Assembly: GCA_000729835.1 (NCBI GenBank)
Contig: JFHB01000085.1
Coordinates: forward strand, 59,626-123,625
DNA: 64,000 nucleotides
DNA from: Atkinsonella hypoxylon
Taxonomy: Eukaryota > Ascomycota > Sordariomycetes > Hypocreales > Clavicipitaceae
Direction of reading: 5' to 3'
The notes below the pieces were generated by a model. It was not told the origin of the DNA. It searched no databases and saw nothing but the letters and a program-made list of their open reading frames with translations. Both the position numbers and the translations under genes were made by a program. Of the stretch, positions 1-9,660 are shown one piece after another. Each line of letters opens with the position of its first letter. Within the stretch, counting starts at the first letter, position 1.

Positions 1-1537
1 TGCTTGGAGGTATGTTGAGAAGCCTGGTGCTCGCACAAACGAAGAGGTCAGAAACTGCAACGGAGGATTACATAGAGCGCAGAGGGTCTACCGCGCTTTC
101 CTTGAGAAGGCGAGGTGATTTACCGTACCATTAGCGAAAGGCGGAGGGACGAATGTTCGAAAAGCTTGCGGGTCAAGCGAAGCTTCGTGGAACAACAGAG
201 GGCTTGATTCTGCGTGTGCAGCAGTGGGGATATCAGATATTGAACAGGCAGGATGGGGTGATTGAGGCGGCAAGGAGATAAGATAGATAGCTTGAAAGTT
301 GGGAGGCGTGTTGGCTTGGTTGGCTTGGTTGGCTTGGTTGGCTTGGTTGGCCCTTGTTGCCCCGCGATCAAATTGTGGTTGGGGAGGGGAGGGGAGGTGG
401 GGTCGGCGCAGGCGCCGATGTTAAAGCGGCACATGGGAACATGCAAGACTTCGCAAGACTTGGCTTGGCGATACGGCACAGCAGGTATGGAAAATTACGA
501 TATCGTTGCCGTCCGGAACATGGGAACTGGTCAGGTGCTCATGTGAGTCATGTCTAGTCTTTGTCGAGAGCTAGGTAATTAGCATGCGACTGTGACGGCT
601 GACGTGTGCTACTGCCTCCCGACTGTTTTCAGGTAGGATCCGACAATTGCTTGTTGCGCCTGTCCCAGTCTGTATGTAACTAAGTACTCGGTACATTTAG
701 AAACTGAAAAGCGGGAAGGATTAAATAGTTCTGCCGCCATGTGGGACCAGACCAGACTGCCTGCCAATAATTGACGTTTGACATAGCTTCGAGACGTGGT
801 CATCAACCTTTAGCCATAAGCCTGCCTCAACAATCGAAACACCTCAACCTCACCTTCGTCTTCGTCCTCCCGAGCTGCATATCCAAGATGCTCGGAACAC
901 TGATGGAAGTAGAAAGCTTCCATCTTGATTCTTGGCATGGTCGCGGCTCATGCGTGGGCCCCAGTAACAGCTCGACAGCCAAACAACCCATGCTTTCTTT
1001 CATCACACCAACTTTCTCTCCCCTGAATGCATGCTTCAGTGTGCATCAGCTTCCCCGAAATATTGGGTTTCCTATCGTCCAGGGTTAAATACCAACAGCT
1101 ACAGTTCTGTTCAGGGTGTCTGTGTGGGGAAACGGCCGGCTTTCGACATGCATCACATAGTTAATCCCTGCTTCTATAAGACAAGCTGAAGACTGGACTT
1201 TTCCAAAGAATAACATGAGACACCCTGACATCGCGATTCATGGCATTCATTTTACGGAGTACATAACCTCTATCAGGGGTTCTTCCCTCCCAGCCCACTA
1301 GCTTGAATCCAGGGGCTTCATCCATAATTATAGCCAAAGTCTTGGAAGCTGAACCCCTCAGATCCCGTAGAGAAAACAAAAGCTAGGTTTGGGGTTCTCT
1401 GCCTGAAAATATTAATGCAGTGTACGCGCACTTTCCTTCGGGCAGGAGTTACGATGGGACTGGCATCGGACGAACCATCTACCTTTTCCACAACCTCGCA
1501 TGATACATGTCAGCTTAGCTTGTTCAACCCATTATAG
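1..1537. other. No supported gene; short minisatellite only
   Basis: Open frames here on both strands are short, lack family signatures and have no convincing splice structure. The only structured element is a 9-base tandem repeat (GGCTTGGTT) of about four copies at roughly 312-351. A TACGGAGTAC palindrome lies near 1253, one of several related motifs scattered through the gene-free parts of the window. Confidence 0.6.
312..351. repeat. 9-bp minisatellite (GGCTTGGTT)n
   Basis: About four perfect head-to-tail copies of a 9-base unit. The length is a multiple of three, so both strands stay open through it (Gly-Leu-Val on +, Pro-Thr-Lys on -). That explains the spurious open frames here. Confidence 0.85.
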
Positions 1538-1582
1538 TGTCTTTTAACCAGACCTTACCTTTCCCTTTTCTATTTTTGCCCC

Positions 1583-3188
1583 GTGAAAGAAAGGTTGTCT
1601 TTGGCAACAGAGTCGGTTCAGACAAGGGATCTTGACAAGTGGTCAGCAGCAGATGTGCTCCTATTGGTGCCTCCATGTGCTGTAAGTACCTTTTTTTTTT
1701 TCCCCTCTCTCAATGCAAGCACAAAAATTACTGCGATGAACAAGAGAAGAAGAAGAGAAGAAGGAGAGAAGAACTAATTTCGTTTGCTATACTAGGCTCC
1801 CTGTTTGACGAGCATAGTCCCCGGCGCAGCTTGCTCACCCACACATCTCAAGTGCATCTGCTCAAATAAGGAGATTCAAGACGCATCAACAAAATGCATT
1901 CTGAATTCATGTTCTCTCGTAGACGCTCTCTGTATGCTTTGCGATTATTCTTAGGACAATGCTTTCCACGTTTTACTGATACTCCATTTCTCGCAAAATA
2001 GCCGCTCAGAACACCACCGCCGCGGCATGCGAGTTCCCCGTCCGCGACAGATCCGGCCAATATGTCGTCGTGTCCATCGCTCTTGGCACCATCACCGTAC
2101 TTTCCGTTGTATTTCGTCTCGTTTTTAAGCAATTCTTTAGTCTAGCCGGCATGGGACTCGCCTGGAATGACAAAGTTATCATGGGAACGCTGGCGCTTCG
2201 AATTTCCTGCACCATCATCATCGTTCAAAGGTTTAGCCGTCCATGGTCTCGGTAAGGACGTATGGACCCTTCTGGCGCACGAGCTCACTACATTCACTGA
2301 GTAGCTTTTCATCATGGAGGTTCTTTACCTGGCGGAGTTATCGTTCATCAAACTCAGCTTATCACTTTTCTACGTGCGCATATTCCCCGGCAAGGTTATC
2401 CGGAGCTTGCTCTGGGCAACGGTCATGTTCAATTCTCTCTACGGGCTATCCTTTGTAATAACAGCCATTTTTCAGTGCACCCCAATAGACTACTTCTGGA
2501 CACAATATGTCGAGAAGCACGGAACTAGCAAATATGTCAACATTAATGCTTTCGGTTGGGCTAATGCTGTCATCAGCGTTGCGCTGGATGTCTGGATGAT
2601 CTTCATTCCATTAAGTCAGATATCCAAGCTAAAGCTGCACTGGGACCAAGAAGGTTGGCGTATTAATCATGTTATTCCTGGGTGCCTTGTAAGTTCTATT
2701 ATCAGGGCGTGAGTTCCATCTCAATAGCATACTAATGGTGCTTGTTCTATTTTATGTATACAGTGTTACTATTGTCTCTATTCTACGACTACAGTCTCTC
2801 GTTTCGTGGGCAAACTCTACAAATCCGACCTGGGACCAGTGGAACATCGTATACTGGTCCACCATCGAGGTCAACGTTGGCATGATCTACACATGCCTCC
2901 CCTCTCTCCGCCTCATAATGCTCCGCACATTCCCCAACATTTTCCGATCCCATCTCATGCACGGCAGCAACTCGCTTAGTAATTCAACAGGTGGTCGCTC
3001 AGCAGTTGACAGAATGACGGGCAGAGACCACCGTCTCTCTGACTTTGAGCAAAGCAGAGGTCATACATCGGCACGTATTGGTAAGATCTTCATCCACGCT
3101 TCAAAAAATCAAGCCCCAAGACGAATCTGGTCGTTCTAATAGCTATCTGGTAACAGAATCAGAGTCAAAGCACCAAGAATTAGTGTAA
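1583..3188 (+). pseudogene. CFEM-domain PTH11-type GPCR-like receptor, disrupted
   Basis: This is a remnant of a fungal PTH11-class receptor: an extracellular CFEM cysteine domain followed by a seven-helix rhodopsin-like domain, a family linked to surface sensing. Inferred exons are ?-1681, 1796-1931, 2002-2708, 2764-3080 and 3157-3188, with introns 1682-1795, 1932-2001, 2709-2763 and 3081-3156. The first two exons join into a CFEM pattern (PPCAAPCLTSIVPGAAC, then KCICS and later TKC and NSC). Exons 3-4 give the membrane domain, including GLGKDVW, MEVLYLAELSF, LSLFYVRIFP and VTIVSILRLQSL. Three defects are visible. There is no in-frame ATG between a stop at 1535 and the CFEM exon. One extra base near 2227-2230 shifts the frame just before the conserved HGLGKDVW. 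A TAG at 2302-2304 interrupts the frame just before MEVLYLAE. An unrecognised upstream signal-peptide exon could explain the missing ATG but not the other two defects. Sequencing error at the AAA run is possible for the frameshift only. Confidence 0.8.
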
Positions 3189-3810
3189 CAAGAAGCATGT
3201 TTTATGAGTGGCAAGCTTTTTGCTCACTACTTGTTGTATATAGCCCACATTTGAAGGGGAAGATGCAAAATATAAGGACCTCAATCGTCATACTAGGCTT
3301 TTTTTTTATCGCTTTTGTGGCTCTCTTAGACTGTAGTATTTGTACCGAAGCTTTAGGCCAACAGCCTCATCAGAAAATTGAAGGATGAATTAGACGTGTG
3401 GCGCCAGAATTTACTATTGCTCAATAGATCAGAACTGGCGATCTCATTTTCCAAGAGCCTCAAACTATGGATCCAGCAGGATTGAACACATGAAAAGCTG
3501 TATGTCAGGGAACATTACAAGCATTAAGCATTACAGAGCTTAACCCTTATCGCTGCTGCAAGTCATAATACTTGTGAATCAAGTTAAAGAAGAGTAATCC
3601 CGCCGGGTACCGGGTAGTCATTTCTCGTGAGCTACCCCAGCCCCACAACCCCTCCATCAAGCTTCACATCTTCGTCACCAGCACCATCTAGCAAATCGCC
3701 GAACCCTCGCTCTCTTATCCTCAATCTAGCTTCTAAGCTCTCGGGAGCTGCTTCTGCACGGTTCTCCCTCAGAGTTTTCCAACGTGCTACCGATAAAGCC
3801 TTCGCCAACG
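3189..3810. promoter_or_regulatory. Intergenic region and 5' leader of GET4
   Basis: This is a 620-base gap between the receptor remnant and GET4. The last 180 bases are C/T-rich with CCCAGCC and TCATC-type stretches, typical of a fungal core promoter and leader. An open frame from 3627 overlaps the GET4 start in another frame and has no family features. No other element is seen. Confidence 0.4.
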
Positions 3811-4893
3811 ATGGCCAGCAAGGTCGACCGTATTGTCGCCCGACTGCAAGAGAAAATCACCGATGGAGACTACTACGAAGCTCAGCAGCAGACACGAGTC
3901 GCCGCCTCACGATACATCAAGACTAAGAACTGGGACTCTGCCATCGATATCCTGTACAATGTTGCGCAGTCGCTCCTCAAGGTCGGGCAGGGCGGTAGCG
4001 GGGGAGACTTGTGCATCATGATGGTGGACGTGTACAAGCAAGCAGGGCTGAAGCCTGAGTCTGCAACTAAGGGTAGGATATTGACGTGCTTGCGATTGTT
4101 TGGCGCCGAAGAGCCTACGAGGAAGAAATTCATCGGTGAAGCCATGGGGTAAGTCCTTTCCTGGGCCTTCGAGACATGCTTCGCGAGCTCGGGGCGATTG
4201 CAGTAAAGATGATGAAGGGCAGAAACTGAGTTAACTTGACAATGTAGATGGTCGGCCAAGTTTGGAGACTATCCAGCTGGAGACCCGGAACTGCATCATG
4301 TCGCAGGGTCGTTATACGCCGAAGAGCACGATACATACGAAGCAGAGCGACACCTCATCCTTGGAACTAAAGATTCACCCCAAGTCTTGTTCAGAATGGA
4401 ATATGCTTGGTACAAAGAAGGCGAGGCACATCTCGCACCACACTTTGCCGGTCGAGCTGTCCTACCGTACCTGCTTGTCGGCAACGTCCGCGCCGCCAAT
4501 ACCTGCTATCGACTCTTCACCAGCGCCCTAAGCAATGACAATCCGGGTCTCGGAGTTCAAGATGTCTGCAGCGCAAGCTGCGACATTCGCATCTTCCCCA
4601 GCCTACCGCTCCTCAACTTCCTGGGACTGCTCCTTCTTGCGATCCAGCGCGCAGCACCAGAGGTGTACAAGGGCCTCGTATCGAAATATGCCACGCAGAT
4701 CAACGAGACAGGGGCGTGGGCGGAGCCACTCGAGATGATTGCCGAGATGTACTTCGGCATTGCGAAGCCACGACAAAGTAATCCTTTGATGGACATGATG
4801 AGCGGTCTGTTTGGTGGCAGCGCGGCCCCTCAACAGCCGCGGAGACCAGGGATTCGAGGCGCGGATGCGCCGATGGCGGAGGGATTGGACTAG
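3811..4893 (+). CDS. GET4: Get4, Golgi-to-ER traffic protein 4
   Basis: Get4 with Get5 bridges Sgt2 to Get3 in the cytosol and hands tail-anchored membrane proteins to the ER insertion pathway. Two exons, 3811-4148 and 4248-4893, join in phase 2 across a 99-base intron (GTAAGT..TGTAG) into 327 residues, about the usual family length. The start is the ATG of MASKVDRIVARLQEKI. The protein is an alpha-solenoid; family-typical stretches are GDYYEAQQQTRVAASRYI near residue 20, the DLCIMMVDVY helix, the FGDYPAGDPELHH stretch straight after the intron, and FRMEYAWYKEGEAHLAPHF. The tail is Pro/Gly-rich (GLFGGSAAPQQPRRPG) and probably disordered. The gene converges on the unidentified gene at 5036 with only 142 bases between stop codons, so their 3' ends may overlap. 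Confidence 0.93.
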
Positions 4894-5035
4894 GCTTGTC
4901 GGGGAAGGGCGGCAGATGAGTAAATATACTATGTCGTGTATCATAGATGGTATTCATAAGAAATACAAAAGTAGCAGTAAGTTTGGCGTTAGTCCTGTTC
5001 ACGGCAGTGGAAAATAGAAAGACGCCAATTTAGAA

Positions 5036-5660
5036 TCACCGAAGTTGGTCCTCCGGCTCGAACATCCAATTGTCCTCCGCGAGAGCAGTAACCTTGGCGC
5101 GTAGGCTCGCCCTGACCGCCTCAAGAAGTTCTGTTGCAGCGCAGCGGTTAGCAAGATTTCGTACTCGAGGACGACCAGTCGACAACATCCTACCTTCAGG
5201 CTGATCGGGGACAGAGCTGTGATTGACGCTGTGATGTTTGACCGCATCCGCGAGTCTCTGCCTCTCCTCTACAGACGTAAATTAGAAAATCCCGCGCAGC
5301 AGCTTTGTTCAAGGGTGAAAACACTCGAGGACGCGGAACCGAAAATCACGGTTCAGAAACTCAACAAAACATACTCTCGATCTCATGCCTATCCTCGACC
5401 TGCTCATCCGTCTCCTCAAACACAGGCGTAGGCGGGTCTCCCAGCTCAATCTCGCCCTGCTGGTTTCGCACCACGATCTCCGACGTGTCGGACAGGACTT
5501 CAACGTCCAGGCGCACTGTTTCCGACGAGTTGGACGAACCGCCTGTTGGTCGTCGAGTCAGCTGGCTGCGGAAAAGGTTGGGACGACCGGCTGCGGCAGC
5601 CGCGACGGCTCCGCGAGGACGGGAGATGCCGCTGGCGGGTGCTTGGCTTCTATGATTCAT
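5036..5660 (-). CDS. Conserved-looking hypothetical protein, 151 aa, three exons
   Basis: I do not recognise this gene by name. Three exons (5375-5660, 5194-5268, 5036-5130) join in consistent phases: GTATGT donor at 5369-5374, GTAGGA donor at 5188-5193, CTGTAG and CAACAG acceptors. The start is the ATG at 5658-5660 (MNHRSQAPASG). The N-terminal third is Ala/Arg/Gly-rich and likely disordered. The middle is acidic (RLDVEVLSDTSEIVVRN, then GDPPTPVFEETDEQVEDR). The C-terminal third looks like an amphipathic or coiled-coil helix (EIEKERQRLADAVKHH, then LLEAVRASLRAKVTALAEDN) and ends with WMFEPEDQLR. Coherent joining across two introns argues for a real gene. No signal peptide or membrane segment is visible. 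A small subunit of a nuclear or cytosolic complex would fit, but that is a guess. Confidence 0.75.
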
Positions 5661-6196
5661 GAGAAGTCGCTGTGAAAGCGGTGCGCTATACGCCGTTGTG
5701 AAGAGCAGATATGCGAATTCCGTCGTTGTGTTCCCGGATCTCACGCGACTGGTACCTTCGTTCGATGCGCTAATGTTGACGGTTGAATTAGCGCTGCGGG
5801 TAGGCGCTTGCAGGCGGCCAATTATGGAGGGAGGGGCGGAGGGGCGTCGTATATATCACGGTGGTTCGGAACAACTTGCGCTTCGCGAATCGTGCCGAGT
5901 TGACGGTTGACGGTCAACCACTGTAGGACGAGTCTATAGTTTCATTTTGCAATCTGGCCCATACATACAGATTCGAGAATCTGCGGTCATTACTGTATTT
6001 GGAAGGCCATCCTCATCTGCTCTTACAAGCTCAAGGCTTAAAAAAAGAAAAAGAAAATAAATTCCAGCGCTGCAATGATCGTACACACTCAAACCACCTT
6101 GTCCGATTTGCAACAGGCTCTAGGTAAAGCTCTTGTCCTCATGCCTCCCTCGCCCCTCGGCCTATCATCCTCACCCGCACCAGACCGCGTCATTCA
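5661..6196. other. Intergenic region, upstream of the 151-aa gene, downstream of VPS68
   Basis: About 540 bases between two minus-strand genes. It contains GTTGACGGTTGACGGTCAACC near 5900, a repeated GTTGAC motif. An A-rich run (AAAAAAAGAAAAAGAAAATAA) near 6040-6060 lies past the VPS68 stop. No gene is seen. Confidence 0.4.
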
Positions 6197-6886
6197 TCAT
6201 ATCGACAGGTTATACGAGTACTCGTCCTCCATATTCTGGCCGATCCAGAGCACGACAGAGCTGATTGTCTGTTAGTCTATGCGCGCTCCGGAATAATAAT
6301 ACCAACACGAGGTCTGCCACACTTACCTAACGCCGACGAGTGCGTTGCTGACAAGATTCTCAATCCCCATGCTCAGTGCAGGCATAGACACGCCTGGAAC
6401 CACGTATTTGAGCACAAAGACCGTCACACCTCCAGCCATGCCCCCTGCAAGAGCAGCGAACCCCAAGAACAAAACCACCCGGGCCTTCCAAGCGACTCCA
6501 GATCCGCTGTAGCTGAACGAGTCGGCGCTGAGACGTTGCTTCTCTACCGAGTTGATGATCAACATCCCCAGGCTGGAAAAAATGAGAGGCAGCCAGTCGA
6601 CGAATTTGACGTGGACGTTGGAACCGTTCTTGGGGGATTTGGACCATACGGCGGAATCGAGCATGACATAGAAGGCGATGGAGAACTGCGCGGCGCCGTC
6701 AACTTCCAGGTCTCAAGGAATTCATAGTTTGATTCAGACGGGCTATGGCAAGAACGAATTGCATCGTCGAATTATATCAAATGGGCGACTTACCAAAGCT
6801 CCCGAAGCGTACACACCCGAATTGCGAGCCCAGACGCTGTTGAGCCACTCAGGCCGGCGGAACTTCCACAGCCGCTCCTCCTCCAT
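6197..6886 (-). CDS. VPS68: Vps68 / TMEM50 (UPF0220) family endosomal membrane protein
   Basis: Yeast Vps68 is a small four-helix membrane protein that acts with Vps55 late in endosome-to-vacuole sorting. Three exons (6794-6886, 6327-6685, 6197-6260) give 171 residues. Acceptors were chosen by frame and conservation: GCGCAG at 6686-6691 restores GALFSIAFYVMLDSAVW, and AATCAG at 6261-6266 restores SSVVLWIGQNMEDEYSY. Family signatures include SGVYASGAL, KNGSNVHVKFVDWLPL, SSLGMLIINSVEK, SYSGSGVAWKAR and LFLGFAALAGGMAGGV. The family C-terminal end VVLWxxQNxEDEYSY is present. The start is the first ATG in the upstream exon (MEEERLWKFRRPEW). A CTGATCAG just upstream could be an acceptor of an additional 5' exon, so the N-terminus is the least certain part. 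The gene is head to head with the Csi2-like gene, about 1 kb apart. Confidence 0.93.
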
Positions 6887-7933
6887 AATGGCAATCTGAT
6901 CAGGTAGATAATGTGATATTTATGAGGCTCATTTGAGGAAAAGGGTCCCGGTTGGTGATATATCTCGCGCTGGAAGACAGGGACGCTAGGTCGCAGGCTG
7001 AAGCTATCATGTATGCAGGTTAGAACCGGCTCGAGCTTGGGTGACGAGGCTCCGCACGTCACAGATGTGGGTTTGGAGGCGGTCACGTGAATTTCTGGAG
7101 AAGGAGAAGGAGAAGGAGTAGGGGACGTGACTATGATGATGCTCCCATGCACACTACTTTAATTTTAATTGATTTATGCGTCTTGGGGCGAGGAGATCGA
7201 ATTGGACATTTTTGCATTTTGATCCCATTTGAATGAACATTTGGATGTATTTTTCACTGGGGTGAAAGGCAGTCCAGCTACCTATTCGTGTTTCTGCCAG
7301 AATACGAGGTTGCCGGTTGGACTCCGTATTACTCCGTACCGAGCTGTGTTCTGTTCTGTTCCTGTCAGCAACAGCTACCAACCAGATGGGATCCAACGAC
7401 CTTGCAGTCCCCGTACCTAGGCGCCTCGTAATAGGCACGTGCCACCCACCTACCCGCATGTTCCTGCACTCCCAATGTACTGGCCCCACACTAGACCCAC
7501 TTTTATTGGACAGTACATATGCACGTACATTCCTCCGTCGCGTCCAGGGCGTCCAGGGGGCCCTGGGGGCGCAGGGACAAACACCACCCGGTTCTAGCAA
7601 GAGGCATTCTCGACGATTTTCATCTTTCAACAAACCTCGACGCTTCGTCCAGTTTTTGTTCCCTGCCGGCGCCTTCAGTAGCAGACCTTCGTTATCGACG
7701 CATCAAACGCTGCTGCCTAGGTACTGCCGCTCGCTGTCATCAATCACTGCGCTGTCACGCGTCTTCCGCATTCGCTTGTTAGTCACGCCCCAAATTGGAC
7801 GAACCAACGTCGACCCTCTTCCGTTTCAAAAGTTGGACGTCGATAGCACGCACACAACACAATCGACGAGTGCCTCCCGCAACCATATTTCACAACCGCT
7901 CAGAATCATTGCGCGCTGTCTGGCCTCGCCGTC
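6887..7933. promoter_or_regulatory. Shared divergent promoter region of VPS68 and the Csi2-like gene
   Basis: A 1-kb gap between two start codons facing away from each other. It contains a (GGAGAA)n purine tract at about 7097-7120, two CTCCGTA motifs at 7320-7341, a GTACCTAGG at about 7415, and a G/C-rich block (GTCCAGGG repeats) at 7538-7575. The long open frames through 7317-7937 and its complement carry no family signature and are probably leader sequence. Confidence 0.45.
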
Positions 7934-9016
7934 ATGAGGCTTGCAAACTTTCTCCCAGCGCCCTGGGCCTTTGTATCTGTCGTTACTGTGATAGCATCTG
8001 CTGCGGCCCAGCAGAGTAGCCCTTCTTCGACCCCTTCCGACAAATCCACTCCTTCGGCCAAGTCCAGTCCGTCGGGAACGCCTTCTTCTTCATCTGCTTC
8101 ATCTTCTTCAACTGCAAGCGCCTCCAGCACCAGCGCCAGCACTGCATCTACTGTCACTAGCCAAGATTCCATCACCGGCAGTTCTCAGGCAACCAGCGAA
8201 AGCAGCTTGACCGGTTTCCCTACCTTGACCGGGCCTGGAGCCATTCCCACGTACCCTCCCCCGAGCGTACCGCCGACGCAGAATGCACCATATATGCAAC
8301 AATCTAGCCTCCCTGATGGCACCGTCTTTATCGTGGTAGGAGCCATTTTGGGAGCTTTGGGTTTAGCTCTCCTACTCTGGCGCAGTATTGTCAGTCTTAT
8401 GCTTCACCGATCTGTTGAGCGCGCCGCCATGGCTCACTATACGAGCGACACAAAGACTGGTTACCCAGCACCGTCTGCAGCGTTCTACAAGTACACCGAT
8501 CAAGCGTCGTCCATGTCCTTGGGCGGTGCCGGAGGTGCCGGAGGTGCTACAACTGCTGCTTCTGCCGGCCGTCGCAGGACTAACCGCGGCCCGATTCCCT
8601 CATCCACACCCAGCCAGTCCAACCTGTTCTTTTCCCCAACCGCTGGATCCGGGGCTGCTTCAAACCGTGGTTCGATCTTCTTGCCGTCAGGTTTCTACGC
8701 TGCCGGCACCAGCTCGCCCGGAGGAGGTAATCGGACCAATTCAATTAGTTTGTCTAACCTTCGGTCTGAAACGCACGGCCACTACGCAAACGCCTCTCCC
8801 AATAACCTAGATATCTCGCCTCCCGATTCCCCTCAAGGCGGGGCTCGACGTAACTTCAGCACGAGCTCGGTGAATGTCAGCCTTGCTCCAGGTCAGCGCG
8901 CCCCCAGCGCCTACCTCGAAGATCTCTTGATGGACGATCCCAATAACCTGCCTCTGTCTCAAATTCCGCCCTCGTCACATCCCCGACGCACAAGCAGCCC
9001 AGCAAACCGCTTCTGA
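7934..9016 (+). CDS. Secreted-type single-pass membrane protein, Csi2/Tda7-like
   Basis: Single exon, 360 residues. A cleavable signal peptide is apparent at residues 1-25 (hydrophobic AFVSVVTVIASAAA before QQ). Residues 26-100 are a Ser/Thr-rich, probably O-mannosylated stalk. A Pro-rich linker leads to QQSSLPDGTVFIVVG and one transmembrane helix at about 129-149, ending in LLLWRSIVSLMLHRSVERAA. The cytosolic tail (about 200 residues) is Ser/Gly/Asn-rich with short motifs such as NNLDISPPDSP and YLEDLLMDDPNNLPLSQIPP. The SSLPDGT plus helix plus basic-Trp/Arg arrangement resembles the fungal Csi2/Tda7 proteins (Csi2 is linked to chitin synthase 3 and septum functions in yeast). I hold that family call with moderate confidence; other stalked cell-wall sensor-type proteins look alike overall. 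The ATG at 7934 is preferred because it begins the signal peptide. Confidence 0.75.
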   Translation: MRLANFLPAPWAFVSVVTVIASAAAQQSSPSSTPSDKSTPSAKSSPSGTPSSSSASSSSTASASSTSASTASTVTSQDSITGSSQATSESSLTGFPTLTGPGAIPTYPPPSVPPTQNAPYMQQSSLPDGTVFIVVGAILGALGLALLLWRSIVSLMLHRSVERAAMAHYTSDTKTGYPAPSAAFYKYTDQASSMSLGGAGGAGGATTAASAGRRRTNRGPIPSSTPSQSNLFFSPTAGSGAASNRGSIFLPSGFYAAGTSSPGGGNRTNSISLSNLRSETHGHYANASPNNLDISPPDSPQGGARRNFSTSSVNVSLAPGQRAPSAYLEDLLMDDPNNLPLSQIPPSSHPRRTSSPANRF

Positions 9017-9660
9017 TGGAAATTAGAGTATCGAAGGTAATCATGGGGAGGGGCAAAGTCTCTAGGGGCGTTCGTTAGACAATTAGCGTGCTTGACTTAT
9101 ATTCATTCTAGCATGTCGGATAATTAGATGTGTCAAGATACATAGGCGTTACTGGTTGGCATCGTCTGCATCTCACCAAGAGGTGCGCCATTTGTAAACA
9201 AGATTTTAATAATGGTGCGGTGGGACAATACAAATCCCGTTCTTCTCATCGAGAAAGCGGGGAATACAGCGCGTGCAGGTTCATAGCGGTGGACAAGATT
9301 GCATGCATTACACGAGTACAAAGTCTGAAACTTGGTTATCGCAAAAGCTCGAACTGCATGTATTTCTTGAATTTTGCCCAGCGCTTTTATTGCTATGACT
9401 GACTTTCACCATGTTTAGTCTTGCCATTCTCTAATTTTCCGGTACCCTGGACATTACAAAATTAACAATTCACCAGGTCAATCTGAATTCCCGTCTTTGC
9501 TTATCTGAAAAGGCATATGTGCTTTGCGCCGAGAACCCTACGTCGGGGTATCTCCCTATTCTATTCCTGGTACTGTACATGTAAGCAACGCCTTTACAAT
9601 TCCTGATAATGTACCATCCCAATTGAGATCTCCAGGTCCAGCCTTAAATCCCATATCTAC
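9017..9660. other. Convergent 3' intergenic region
   Basis: 640 bases between two stop codons that face each other (Csi2-like + and ABC transporter -). It is AT-richer than its flanks, as expected of 3' UTRs. No gene or repeat was recognised. Confidence 0.4.

Noticed and set aside
120..546. Overlapping open frames on both strands (119 and 94 codons).
   Set aside because: Their length comes from the 9-base minisatellite, which keeps all frames open; no domain, poor composition, no splice signals.
7154..7937. Open frames of 159 (-) and 206 (+) codons upstream of the Csi2-like gene.
   Set aside because: They overlap each other on opposite strands, show no family signature and sit in a divergent promoter and leader.
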